A stretch of DNA of 36,776 bases from CAYUVF01 sp964448045. GTDB lineage: Bacteria; Bacteroidota; Rhodothermia; Rhodothermales; Salinibacteraceae. Location of the stretch: contig CAYUVF010000048.1 of the NCBI GenBank assembly GCA_964448045.1, forward strand, positions 1-36,776, given 5' to 3'. The position numbers and the translations under genes were made by a program. Shown one piece after another: positions 16,789 to 24,776 of the stretch. Within the stretch, counting starts at the first letter, position 1. The number at the start of each line of letters is the position of its first letter. Below the pieces are notes generated by a model. The model was not told the origin of the DNA, ran no database searches, and was given only the letters and a program-made list of their open reading frames with translations.

Positions 16789-19278
16789 TTAGCGCAGCTG
16801 CACGATCGTCACGCCGGCCCCGCCCTTGTCGATGGGCGCCTCGTCGAGGCTGGCCACATCGGGGCGCCGGGCCAGCTCGTCCTGAATAGCTTCGCGAAGC
16901 GCGCCGGTGCCCTTGCCATGGAGAATGCTGACGTGGTCCAGATCGGCCGCGACGGCGTCGTCGACGAAGTTTTGCACGGTGACGAGCGCCTCCTCCACCC
17001 GCTGGCCGCGCACGTCGATCCGGTCGCTCGCCCGCAGCGCGCTCATCTCCGAGGAGCTGCTCGTCTGGCTGACCGACACCTGCTGCTCGCGGGGGCCGCC
17101 GACGCGCGTGAGCCGGTCGAGATCGACGCGCATGTGCATCGCGCCGAGCACCACGACCGCCTCGCCGTCGTCGATCGTCTGCACCTCGCCGGGGGTCGAG
17201 CCGTCGTCGATCACCACCTGATCGCCCTCGTGGATCGGCGCATCGGGCTGGCGGGGCGGCCCCGTCTCGGCCTGGCCGTCGCCGGAGGGCTCGGGCTCGG
17301 CCTCTTCCTGTTCGATCTGCTCGACGGTCTCCTCGGCTTCGTCGTGGCGGGCGCGCACGTCCTCGCGGTACGCCTCAAACTCCTTCCGCGCCTGCTTCGT
17401 CGCCTCCTTCTCCGCCTCGGCCTCTTTGATCTTGCGGATGGTCTCCTCGATGCGCGCATTCGCATTGTTGACGATGCGCTCGGCCTCCTCCAGCGCCTGC
17501 TCGCGGATCTTGTCGCGCTGCTTTTCCAGCTTGCCGACCTTGTCCTCGAATTTTTTCTGCTGATGCTCGGCCTCCTGCTGGGCTTTCTCGGCGGCCCGGA
17601 GGCGCTGCTGCAACTCCTGATTGCGCTGCTCGAACGTCGAAATCAGATTCTCCATCGCCGTCTTCTGCTCGCCCGCGAGCGTCCGCGCCCGCTCCAAAAT
17701 CGACTCGGGCAGGCCGATGCGCTGGGCAATCTCGAAGGCGTACGACGAACCGGGCACGCCCGCCTTAAATTTGTAGGTGGGCCGGAGCGTCGACTGGTCG
17801 AACTCCATTGAGCCATTCTCGACGCGCTCGGCCTCGTGGGCGTACGTCTTGAGCGTGCCGTGATGCGTCGTGGCGATCGTGCGCGCCCCGGCGGCGGTCA
17901 AGTGCTCCAGCACGGCCTGCGCCAGGGCACCGCCCTCCTCGGGATCAGTGCCCGTGCCGGCCTCGTCGATCAGCACGAGCGCGCCGTCATCGGCCCGGTC
18001 GAGCATGTGCTGGAGGTTCGACACGTGCGAGCTGAAGGTCGACAGGTCGTCCTCGATGGACTGCTCATCACCGATGTCGACGATCAGCCGGTCGAACAGC
18101 GCGAAGCGCGCGTGCGGCGCGACGGGGATCGGCAACCCATACGCGAGCATCAGCGCAAAGACGCCGACGGTCTTCATCGCGACGGTCTTGCCACCCGCGT
18201 TGGGGCCGGTGATGACGAGCGTGCGGTAGTCCTCCGTCCCGAGCGACAGGTCGAGCGGGACGACCTCGCGGGTGTTGGCGTCTTCGAGCGGGCCGCCCTC
18301 CTCGCCGCGCTCGCGGAGGCGCTCGAAGTGAAGCTGCAGGACGGGATTGCGCCCCTCGGCGAGGTCGATGACGCCGTCGTCGTTGAGCTGCGGCACGACG
18401 GCATCGAGCCGGTTCGCCAGCCGCGCCTTGGCCTGCAGCAGGTCGAACTGGGCCAGCGCCCGCATATTTGTCTCCATCGCATCGCGGTGGGCGCGCAGGC
18501 GGCTCGTCGCCTCGCGCAGGATCCGCTCGACCTCGCGGCGCTCGTCGGATTTGAGCTCGCGCACCTCGTTGTTCAGATCGAGGCACGCGGCCGGCTCGAT
18601 GTAGACCGTCTGCCCGCTCGCCGACGTGTCGTGCACGAAGCCCTCGACCTTGCGCTTGGCCTCGGCGCGGACGGGAATGACCATCCGCCCCCCGCGGATC
18701 GTGGGCTGCTCTTCGGTCGCATAGCCCTGGCGTGCTGCCTTCCGCAGCTCGCTGCGCAGCGTCTCCCGCAGGTCGTTCTCCCGCTGGATAATGCGCCGGC
18801 GCAGCCGCTGCAGCTCGGCCGAGGCGTCGTCGCGGACGGCACCGTTCTCGTCGATGATGCCGCGGATGTGCTCCTCGAGCTCGCGCAGCGGGGCGATCCG
18901 CTCCACGGCCTGCGCGAGGCGCGGGTAGTCCGGCTTCCGATCCGCAAAAAAGCGCTTGACGCGGCGGAGCGTGATGAGCACCTGCCGCACATCGCGCAAA
19001 TCCTCGGGGTCGACGTAGGACTGCTCCGGCGCGGCGCGCTGGAGGACGGGCCGCAGGTCTTTCACGTGGCGCAGCGGCACCGACGTTTCGGCGTAGCGGA
19101 AGGCGTGCTGCAACTCATCCACACGCTCCAGTTCCTTGCGCAGCCAGTCCAGCGTGCGGGCCGGCTTCATCGTATCGAGCCGCTCGCGCCCCAGCGCGCT
19201 CTTGGTGGCGTCATCGAGCCGGGCGCGGAGCACATCGAAGCCCAGCTTCTCTTCCAGCGAATCGGGATACGTCTGCAT
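16789..19278 (-). CDS. mutS2: MutS2-family ATPase/endonuclease
   Basis: This 829-residue protein has the MutS2 layout: an N-terminal core and clamp, a MutS-type ATPase, a long charged coiled coil (about 515-650) and a C-terminal Smr domain (from about 754). ATPase motifs are GPNAGGKT at 358-365, STFSSH at 413-418 and LVLIDEAGTGTDPEEG at 434-449. The Smr signature is IDVRGQRVEEAL followed by HGKGTG near 787-792. MutS2 proteins have been linked to suppression of homologous recombination and, in some bacteria, to rescue of collided ribosomes. Which role applies here cannot be read from sequence. Length is slightly above average because of an acidic insert before the KOW-like segment. Confidence 0.95.
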   Translation of the reverse strand: MQTYPDSLEEKLGFDVLRARLDDATKSALGRERLDTMKPARTLDWLRKELERVDELQHAFRYAETSVPLRHVKDLRPVLQRAAPEQSYVDPEDLRDVRQVLITLRRVKRFFADRKPDYPRLAQAVERIAPLRELEEHIRGIIDENGAVRDDASAELQRLRRRIIQRENDLRETLRSELRKAARQGYATEEQPTIRGGRMVIPVRAEAKRKVEGFVHDTSASGQTVYIEPAACLDLNNEVRELKSDERREVERILREATSRLRAHRDAMETNMRALAQFDLLQAKARLANRLDAVVPQLNDDGVIDLAEGRNPVLQLHFERLRERGEEGGPLEDANTREVVPLDLSLGTEDYRTLVITGPNAGGKTVAMKTVGVFALMLAYGLPIPVAPHARFALFDRLIVDIGDEQSIEDDLSTFSSHVSNLQHMLDRADDGALVLIDEAGTGTDPEEGGALAQAVLEHLTAAGARTIATTHHGTLKTYAHEAERVENGSMEFDQSTLRPTYKFKAGVPGSSYAFEIAQRIGLPESILERARTLAGEQKTAMENLISTFEQRNQELQQRLRAAEKAQQEAEHQQKKFEDKVGKLEKQRDKIREQALEEAERIVNNANARIEETIRKIKEAEAEKEATKQARKEFEAYREDVRARHDEAEETVEQIEQEEAEPEPSGDGQAETGPPRQPDAPIHEGDQVVIDDGSTPGEVQTIDDGEAVVVLGAMHMRVDLDRLTRVGGPREQQVSVSQTSSSSEMSALRASDRIDVRGQRVEEALVTVQNFVDDAVAADLDHVSILHGKGTGALREAIQDELARRPDVASLDEAPIDKGGAGVTIVQLR

Positions 19279-19396
19279 TTACGAATGGCGAATAGCGAGG
19301 GGCGAATAGCGAGTGATACTCCTGCACATGGTATTGCCGCAGGGAATGGAGGATTCATGATTGGGCATTCGTCACCCGCAATTCGCTATTCCCCGT
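19279..19396. repeat. Intergenic inverted-repeat element, copy 2
   Basis: The spacer between mutS2 and the nucleotidyltransferase carries GAATGGCGAATAGCGAG-type words at 19281-19312 and their inverted relatives (CATTCGTCACCC, AATTCGCTATTCC) at 19366-19392. The same vocabulary and layout occur at 43-138, again between protein genes. It could form an RNA hairpin, but its recurrence argues for a dispersed intergenic repeat. Confidence 0.5.
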
Positions 19397-19399
19397 GGG

Positions 19400-20401
19400 T
19401 CATCCGCCAATCGCGGAGTGGTCTCCGATGTTGACGGACTGGACGCGCCCTTTCGCGACGGCGTGCTGCCCGACGATCGAGTCCTTGAGGACGGCGTGCT
19501 CGACGCGGCCCTCGCTGAAGACGATGCTGTCGCGCACGACGGCGCCCTCGACGGTCGCACCCGCCTCGATGGAAACGTGCGGCCCCACTACCGAGCCCGT
19601 CACCGTCGCGTCCGGACCGATGTACACCGGGTCGTGGATGACGCTGTCGGTCACCGTGCCATGACGCAGGTCATCCGATTCGCGGTCGAGGATTTTTGCC
19701 GTCGTATCGAGCAGCGCCGGGATCGTGCCGCAGTCCATCCACGCGTCGACCGAGGCCGTCTCGAAGCGCGCGCCGCCCTGCAGCATGCGGTCGAAGGCGT
19801 CGGTGATCTGAAACTCACCGCCCTTACCGCGCACGTCGTGATCGATCAGGTGCTGGATTTCGGCCTGCAGATCGGCCAACTCGCGGACGTAATAGATGCC
19901 GATGATGGCCTCGTGCGAGATGGGCTCATCCGGCTTCTCGACGAGGCGGGTCACCCGCTCGCCGTCGCGCACGGCCACACCGAAGCGCCGCGGATCGTCG
20001 ACGTGCTTGACCCAGACGACGACCTCGGCATCGCCCAGTTCGACATCGTCGTGGACCTTAAAGAGCGTATCGGCGAAGACGATGATGCCCTCGCCGTCGA
20101 GGTGCTCGCCCGCGCAGTTGACGGCGTGGGCCGTCCCCTCGGCGGTTTCCTGTACGGCGAAGTGGGCGTCCATGCCCCGCGCGTCACAGATCGAACGCAG
20201 CTTTTCGCGGATGGGCGCGCCGAAATCGGGACCGAGCACGAACACGCCCTCGTCGGGCGCCTCGGGCAGCACGCGGGCGAACGTGTCGACGATGCGCTCG
20301 ACGATCGTGCGGCCTTTGACGGAGAGCAGCGGCTTGGGCGTGACGTGCGAGTGGGGCCGCACGCGGGTGCCGCGCCCGGCCATCGGAACAATCAGTTTCA
20401 T
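19400..20401 (-). CDS. Sugar-1-phosphate nucleotidyltransferase
   Basis: This 333-residue cytosolic enzyme would activate a sugar 1-phosphate to an NDP-sugar for surface glycan or nucleotide-sugar synthesis. The N-terminal signature PMAGRGTRVRP...TPKPLLSVKG is the nucleotide-binding loop of the glucose-1-phosphate thymidylyltransferase/uridylyltransferase superfamily, and VEKPDEP is the substrate-site motif. From about residue 245 the sequence has hexapeptide-like repeats (IGPDATVTGSVVGPHVSIEAG) of a left-handed beta-helix. Substrate and nucleotide cannot be told apart by eye. It fits with the polysaccharide genes 3 kb away. It is separated from mutS2 by 121 bp on the same strand. Confidence 0.88.
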   Translation of the reverse strand: MKLIVPMAGRGTRVRPHSHVTPKPLLSVKGRTIVERIVDTFARVLPEAPDEGVFVLGPDFGAPIREKLRSICDARGMDAHFAVQETAEGTAHAVNCAGEHLDGEGIIVFADTLFKVHDDVELGDAEVVVWVKHVDDPRRFGVAVRDGERVTRLVEKPDEPISHEAIIGIYYVRELADLQAEIQHLIDHDVRGKGGEFQITDAFDRMLQGGARFETASVDAWMDCGTIPALLDTTAKILDRESDDLRHGTVTDSVIHDPVYIGPDATVTGSVVGPHVSIEAGATVEGAVVRDSIVFSEGRVEHAVLKDSIVGQHAVAKGRVQSVNIGDHSAIGG

Positions 20402-20718
20402 AAGAGCGAGACTGGAATCCGGGTGAACATGAGATGCGAAGGGACCATGAACCTTCTTCTAAGAAGCAAGATTTCACACACGAATGCCAGCGGTTCCCCC
20501 GTTCTTAACCCGCGAACAATCGGCCCGCGGTGTCCACTTCACCCTACACGGGTGCTGGAATGCGTGGACTGTAGCGAATCACACCGTCTTCACAACGTAG
20601 CCCGTACGGCGCGTATAACGGCTCGGCGCCCGATTCCCTCCCCGGCAACCGCGTGCCACCCGGTTGGCACGCCCCTTGACCCGCTTTGTCCTGACTTTCC
20701 CGCAAACGCTTTCGTTTG
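20402..20718. promoter_or_regulatory. Divergent intergenic region
   Basis: This 317-bp gap separates the divergent nucleotidyltransferase and OmpA-like genes, so it should hold both promoters. No gene was seen. A perfect 8-bp stem, GCGTGCCA/TGGCACGC with a six-base loop, lies at 20651-20672, about 47 bp before the OmpA-like start. It could be an operator or a 5' leader hairpin. A TTGACC follows at about 20676, but no matching -10 box was found. Confidence 0.4.
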
Positions 20719-21402
20719 ATGATGCCACGCATACCTCGCCCCATACAGATTGTCTCCCTCGCGCTGATGGCCGCCCTCGTGACGTGTACGGGCTGCTCCA
20801 GCCTGAGCAACACGGAGAAAGGCGCCGCTGTAGGCGCGGGCGCCGGCGGAGCTGCCGGGGCGATCATTGGCAACGCGGCCGATAACACGGCGGCGGGCGC
20901 TATCATCGGCGCTGCTGTGGGCGGCACGGCCGGGGCCATCATTGGCCAGCGGATGGACAGGCAGGCCGAACAGTTGGATGAAGAGCTCGAAGGCGCCGAG
21001 GTCGAACGCGTCGGCGAAGGCATTATGGTGACCTTCGACAACGCGCTCCTGTTCGACTTCGACTCGGCTGAGCTCCGCAGCTCCGCCCGCACGAACCTGA
21101 GCGACCTTGCCGCCAGCCTGCAGGAGTATCCGAAGACCGAGGTGCTGATCGTGGGCCACACCGATGCGACAGGCCCCGACGACTACAACCAGCGCCTCTC
21201 CGAGCGCCGCGCTGAGTCGGCCGCCTCCCAGTTGATGGAGCAGGGCCTCCCACCCAGCCGCATCACTACCATGGGAAAAGGCGAGCGCGAGCCTGTCGCC
21301 ACGAATGACACGGAAACGGGCCGGCAGCAAAACCGGCGGGTGGAAGTAGCCATTTACGCGAGCGAAGAGTACCGGGAGGCCGTCCAGGAAGGCACAAATT
21401 GA
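20719..21402 (+). CDS. OmpA-family lipoprotein with glycine-zipper region
   Basis: This 227-residue envelope protein has an N-terminal lipoprotein signal (hydrophobic stretch, then LVTC at 20-23 or CTGC at 23-26). A glycine/alanine-rich segment (about 35-75) contains two near-identical AGAIIG blocks, typical of glycine-zipper membrane regions. The C-terminal OmpA domain (about 105-212) carries LFDFDSAEL, the peptidoglycan-binding GHTDATG...YNQRLSERRA signature and QQNRRVEVAI. It probably tethers the outer membrane to peptidoglycan. The ATG at 20719 is used; another ATG follows at once. It has its own upstream regulatory gap and is read away from the nucleotidyltransferase. Confidence 0.9.
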   Translation: MMPRIPRPIQIVSLALMAALVTCTGCSSLSNTEKGAAVGAGAGGAAGAIIGNAADNTAAGAIIGAAVGGTAGAIIGQRMDRQAEQLDEELEGAEVERVGEGIMVTFDNALLFDFDSAELRSSARTNLSDLAASLQEYPKTEVLIVGHTDATGPDDYNQRLSERRAESAASQLMEQGLPPSRITTMGKGEREPVATNDTETGRQQNRRVEVAIYASEEYREAVQEGTN

Positions 21403-21575
21403 ACCCATTCGAATCGAACGCATTCGGGCGTGCTCCCGCGGAACTCGGGCCAGAATGTAACGGGTTCGTGTCCGTTTGGAAACATGCTGACGCCCGCCGT
21501 TTAAAGTAGACGTACAAAAAATACGAGATCGGAATCAGATTTTACTTGTATCCTACCACTGAATCATCGGGACCT

Positions 21576-22475
21576 ATGACCGTGAATCCTTCCATTCTGT
21601 CGACCCTACGCCGCTGGGCGCTTGGCGCATTCACCATGGCGCTTGTCGTCATGATGAGCCCGCCCGCCCTGGCGCAGCAGACCAACGGTGGCCAGAGTAG
21701 CGACGCGCAAAAATTAGAGAACTTGAAATCCGCCTATGCCGCGGGCGTCCAGGCCGCCAAGCAGAATAACGCGTCTACGGCCTATGAGAAGCTGGAGGAG
21801 GCGCTCACCCTGGCGCAAGAAACCGACCAGGGCAGCGCGGCGCAGAAGATCCAGCAGTACCTGAGTCAGCTCCCAAAGCAGTGGGGCAACAAGGCGCTCA
21901 AGAACCAGAATTATGAAGACGCCCTGACCCACTTTGGAAAAGGCCTGGAGCACAGCCCCGAGATGCCATACATGCACTACGGGAAGGGCCTTGCGCTCAT
22001 CAACATGGAGCGTGAAAGCGACGCCACGCAGGCACTGACACAGGCGATGTCGCTCGGCCAGCAGAAAGGCGATATGCGCACGGCCAACCTCGCGGAGAAG
22101 CGGATCCAGGACCATTTCGTGTCGAACGCCTCACAGGCGCTGAGCTCCCAGAACCCGACGGTCTCGCAAGCCAATGAGGCGCTCGGCTATCTCGAAGAGA
22201 TGCGCCAGTACGTCGACTACGATGCGCGGGCCTACTTCTACGAGGCGACGGCGCTCTTCAGTAAAGACCAACTGGAAGAGGCGATCTCGACGGCCCGACA
22301 GGGACTCGAGATGCACGACGGCAGCCGCAGTGACGCCGCGAAGTATCACTTTGTCATCGGCGAGGCGCAACGCAAGCTCGGCAACATGGAAGCCGCCTGC
22401 GTGCAGTTCGAGCAGGCCAACTACGGCGACTACTCGTCCCGGGCCGAACACTACCTCGAAAACGAGTGCAACTAA
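21576..22475 (+). CDS. Secreted tetratricopeptide-repeat protein
   Basis: This 299-residue protein has a signal peptide (RRWALGAFTMALVVMMSPPALAQ) and then helical repeats resembling TPR units. Examples are AYEKLEEALTLAQ, NYEDALTHFGKGLEHSPEMPYMHYGKGLAL, QLEEAISTARQGLEMHDGS and KYHFVIGEAQRKLGNMEAACVQFEQA. TPRs build protein-binding scaffolds, so it is probably a periplasmic adaptor whose partner is unknown. The ATG at 21576 precedes a proper leader; an in-frame TTG at 21546 is less likely. It is 173 bp behind the OmpA-like gene, with its own AT-richer upstream region. It is followed by a strong terminator. Confidence 0.85.
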   Translation: MTVNPSILSTLRRWALGAFTMALVVMMSPPALAQQTNGGQSSDAQKLENLKSAYAAGVQAAKQNNASTAYEKLEEALTLAQETDQGSAAQKIQQYLSQLPKQWGNKALKNQNYEDALTHFGKGLEHSPEMPYMHYGKGLALINMERESDATQALTQAMSLGQQKGDMRTANLAEKRIQDHFVSNASQALSSQNPTVSQANEALGYLEEMRQYVDYDARAYFYEATALFSKDQLEEAISTARQGLEMHDGSRSDAAKYHFVIGEAQRKLGNMEAACVQFEQANYGDYSSRAEHYLENECN

Positions 22476-22519
22476 CAGAGGCTACGGCCCCCTCGGTCGG
22501 CCCCGATGGTATTCATCCC

Positions 22520-22554
22520 AACGCTCCGGCTCTACCCGAGTCGGGGCGTTTTCT
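22520..22554 (+). terminator. Rho-independent terminator of the TPR gene
   Basis: A 13-bp stem (AACGCTCCGGCTC with GAGTCGGGGCGTT, two G-U pairs) with a five-base loop is followed by TTCT, 45 bp after the stop at 22475. This is the clearest intrinsic terminator in the window. It may also serve the convergent small gene from the other side only weakly. Confidence 0.8.
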
Positions 22555-22578
22555 ATGGGATACGCTCGATCCGATGCA

Positions 22579-22737
22579 TCAGCGCTGGACGGTCGTCTGG
22601 CTCCCGATGTAGACGAGCACAGCCAGCAGCACCGCGGGCACGATCACGCTGGCGATAGGCATCCATTCCAGCCCGGTGGCCATCGACTGCATCGATGAGC
22701 TGGCTTGCAGAAGCGGGAGAAGCGTCGCGATTTCCAT
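22579..22737 (-). CDS. 52-residue single-pass membrane protein
   Basis: A short frame encodes a 52-residue peptide with an N-terminal hydrophobic start, a Met/Ser-rich linker and one strong transmembrane helix (ASVIVPAVLLAVLVYIG) before a short polar C-terminus. No family was recognised. The frame could be extended upstream to 22866, but that part reads like non-coding DNA. It converges on the TPR gene and shares the terminator region. The neat helix and independent location support a real small protein, though nothing proves translation. Confidence 0.4.
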   Translation of the reverse strand: MEIATLLPLLQASSSMQSMATGLEWMPIASVIVPAVLLAVLVYIGSQTTVQR

Positions 22738-22866
22738 GGCTGAGATCGGGTTGAATCGGAGCAGAACCGGTGGATCCCGATGTACTCGCCCGCCCAGCCG
22801 ATGTTTTCCCGCGCCGGCGATGTGAGCGATGTGGAAGCGCCCCGGCCGCGCTCCACCCCCTTGCAT

Positions 22867-23216
22867 CAGGGCGATTGCATGTTAATTTTCGTGGGCTGGT
22901 ATGCACTATTTCAACGTCATGCCCGCTTCTGCGCTACGGTTTATACAGATCCCCAGCCATGCACACCATCCGCCGGGCATTCCGCTTCGCTCTCCACCCG
23001 GCTACCGGCTTGTCGTCACTCCTACGGAGCTTTTCAAACGCCAAAGGCGTGGTAAAATCGTGTAGCCGGGGGTGAAGCACAGCGAAATGCGAAGCATTCA
23101 CGCCAGTAAACCTCCGGCAAGGAGAGCGCTAAATCACGCGCTTTTGCATGTCCTCTGCGTTGTGTGTAACCCGCACCGCGAAAATGACGGGGCTCCTTTA
23201 AGATGCGATTGCCCTG
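22867..23216. mobile_element. MITE-like non-coding element, copy 2 (350 bp)
   Basis: This copy begins CAGGGCGATTGCATG and ends GATGCGATTGCCCTG, the same terminal inverted repeats as the copy at 4215-4640. It is flanked by a perfect 10-bp direct repeat of different sequence, CCCCTTGCAT, at 22857-22866 and 23217-23226. A different duplication at each site is strong evidence of independent transposition. It is about 76 bp shorter than copy 1, mainly near the right end. It lies 96 bp upstream of the Wzi-like start and encodes an apparent N-terminal extension of that gene, which should not be annotated as protein. Confidence 0.85.
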
Positions 23217-23311
23217 CCCCTTGCATGCGACCGGTGCGAGCCCTTTGTTCAGTACGTTCGTTCCATTGGTCCCATCCGCCCTCCTGCACGTCGACTCGCG
23301 CCTGTGCCCTC

Positions 23312-24751
23312 ATGCGCTCTTTCGTTTCGTACGCTGCCTCCCTCCTCGGCCTCCTACTGGCCGTGCTGCTCGGCCTCGCTTCGTCCCGTAGCGCGCAGGC
23401 CCAGATCGGACCGCTCCGCTACGGAGCTGCCCTCTCGGCCACAGCCGGCAGCGGAGAGACTCTCCCCTTCTGGCTGGCTGCCAACCGCTACGGTACCATC
23501 GACCCACAATCGGCCCAGCTGGGCCTGCGCGTGCATCTGCGCCGCCCCTTCACGGGCACCGGGCGCATCGACTACGCGGCCGGCGCCGACCTCCTCGGCC
23601 GCGCCTCTGACCGCGCGACGCTGCACGCCCACCAGCTCTACGGGGCCCTGCGCGTCCGCCCGCTGGAGCTCACCCTCGGCCGGTACGAGCAGATGATCGG
23701 GCGCGTCGACACGACCCTCTCGATGGGCAGCGTCACGTGGAGCCGTAACGCCACGCCGCCCCCCAAGCTGAGCCTCGGCACCGTCGGCTACATATCCGTC
23801 CCCGGCACCCGCGACCTGCTGGCTGTCACCGGCTATATCGCCCACGGATGGCTCGGCGCCAACCGCTTTGTGGAGGATGCGTGGCTTCACGAAAAGTACC
23901 TGTATCTGCGCTTGCTCTCCCCCTCGGGCCCGGTCACCCTGCACGGCGGACTGACGCATCATGTGATGTGGGGCGGGACGCATCCTCGCCTCGGGCCGCA
24001 GCCTCGCGGCCTCGGGGATTTTTTCGATTTGCTCCTCGGCGGGCGCAACGATGAGGAGACCTCTGTCCCTTCGACCCCCTCATTTGCCAACCATCTGGCA
24101 AGCTACGACTTCAGCGCGGAGCTTTCGGGATCGGAATGGCGGGCCCTGCTCTACCGGCAGTTCTACCACGAGGATACGCCCAGCCTCGCCTTCCGCAATC
24201 CATGGGATGGCCTCTGGGGCATGAGCCTGCGGCGGACGGACCGGGCCGCCCTTGTCGAGGGGTTCCTCTGGGAGCACCTCGTCATGACGCGCCACAACGC
24301 GAAGTACAGCGAGGGCGAGGAGCGCGGCCAGGACACGTACTACAACCACTCGGTCTATCACAGCGGATGGACGTACGCGGGGCGCACACTGGGCCTGCCG
24401 CTGCTGCGCCCGAATCCTGCCGGCCCCGGCATCGGCAACAACATCGTCGTAGCCCACCACGTCGGCCTGGAAGGGACGCTGCCCGGATCGATCCACTACC
24501 GGCTGATGGGCACCTACAGCCGCAATTACGGCGCCCAGAAAGTCTGCGCCGACGCGGCGTGCAGCCAGCGCCTCGACCAGCGGACGGAGCGGCGCGATCA
24601 GTACGCAGTGGCGCTGGATGTGAGCGGACCGCTCGTCCACCGATATGGCCTCCACTACGATGCGGCCGTTGCGTTTGACACGGGCGCTTTATCGGAGGAT
24701 CGCCTCGGGCTATCCCTCGGCCTCTCGTGGAGCGGATCGATCCGCCCCTGA
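23312..24751 (+). CDS. Capsule assembly Wzi-family outer-membrane protein
   Basis: This 479-residue protein has a signal peptide (hydrophobic helix ending RSAQAQ) and a beta-barrel-like sequence rich in alternating hydrophobic and aromatic strands. Segments such as GSGETLPFWLAANRYGTIDPQSA near the mature N-terminus, and the glycine/tyrosine-rich strands with a final SLGLSWSGSIRP, match the Wzi family. Wzi is an outer-membrane lectin that anchors capsule or related exopolysaccharide at the surface. The ATG at 23312 is chosen because everything upstream in frame lies in the MITE-like element. It converges with the UDP-sugar dehydrogenase gene, 25 bp away, fitting a polysaccharide locus. Confidence 0.82.
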   Translation: MRSFVSYAASLLGLLLAVLLGLASSRSAQAQIGPLRYGAALSATAGSGETLPFWLAANRYGTIDPQSAQLGLRVHLRRPFTGTGRIDYAAGADLLGRASDRATLHAHQLYGALRVRPLELTLGRYEQMIGRVDTTLSMGSVTWSRNATPPPKLSLGTVGYISVPGTRDLLAVTGYIAHGWLGANRFVEDAWLHEKYLYLRLLSPSGPVTLHGGLTHHVMWGGTHPRLGPQPRGLGDFFDLLLGGRNDEETSVPSTPSFANHLASYDFSAELSGSEWRALLYRQFYHEDTPSLAFRNPWDGLWGMSLRRTDRAALVEGFLWEHLVMTRHNAKYSEGEERGQDTYYNHSVYHSGWTYAGRTLGLPLLRPNPAGPGIGNNIVVAHHVGLEGTLPGSIHYRLMGTYSRNYGAQKVCADAACSQRLDQRTERRDQYAVALDVSGPLVHRYGLHYDAAVAFDTGALSEDRLGLSLGLSWSGSIRP

Positions 24752-24776
24752 CCCGCAAGTTGCGCCCCAGTCCCGC

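Noticed and set aside
17836..19434. Plus-strand open frame of 532 codons opposite mutS2
   Set aside because: Antisense shadow; mutS2 has intact Walker and Smr motifs.
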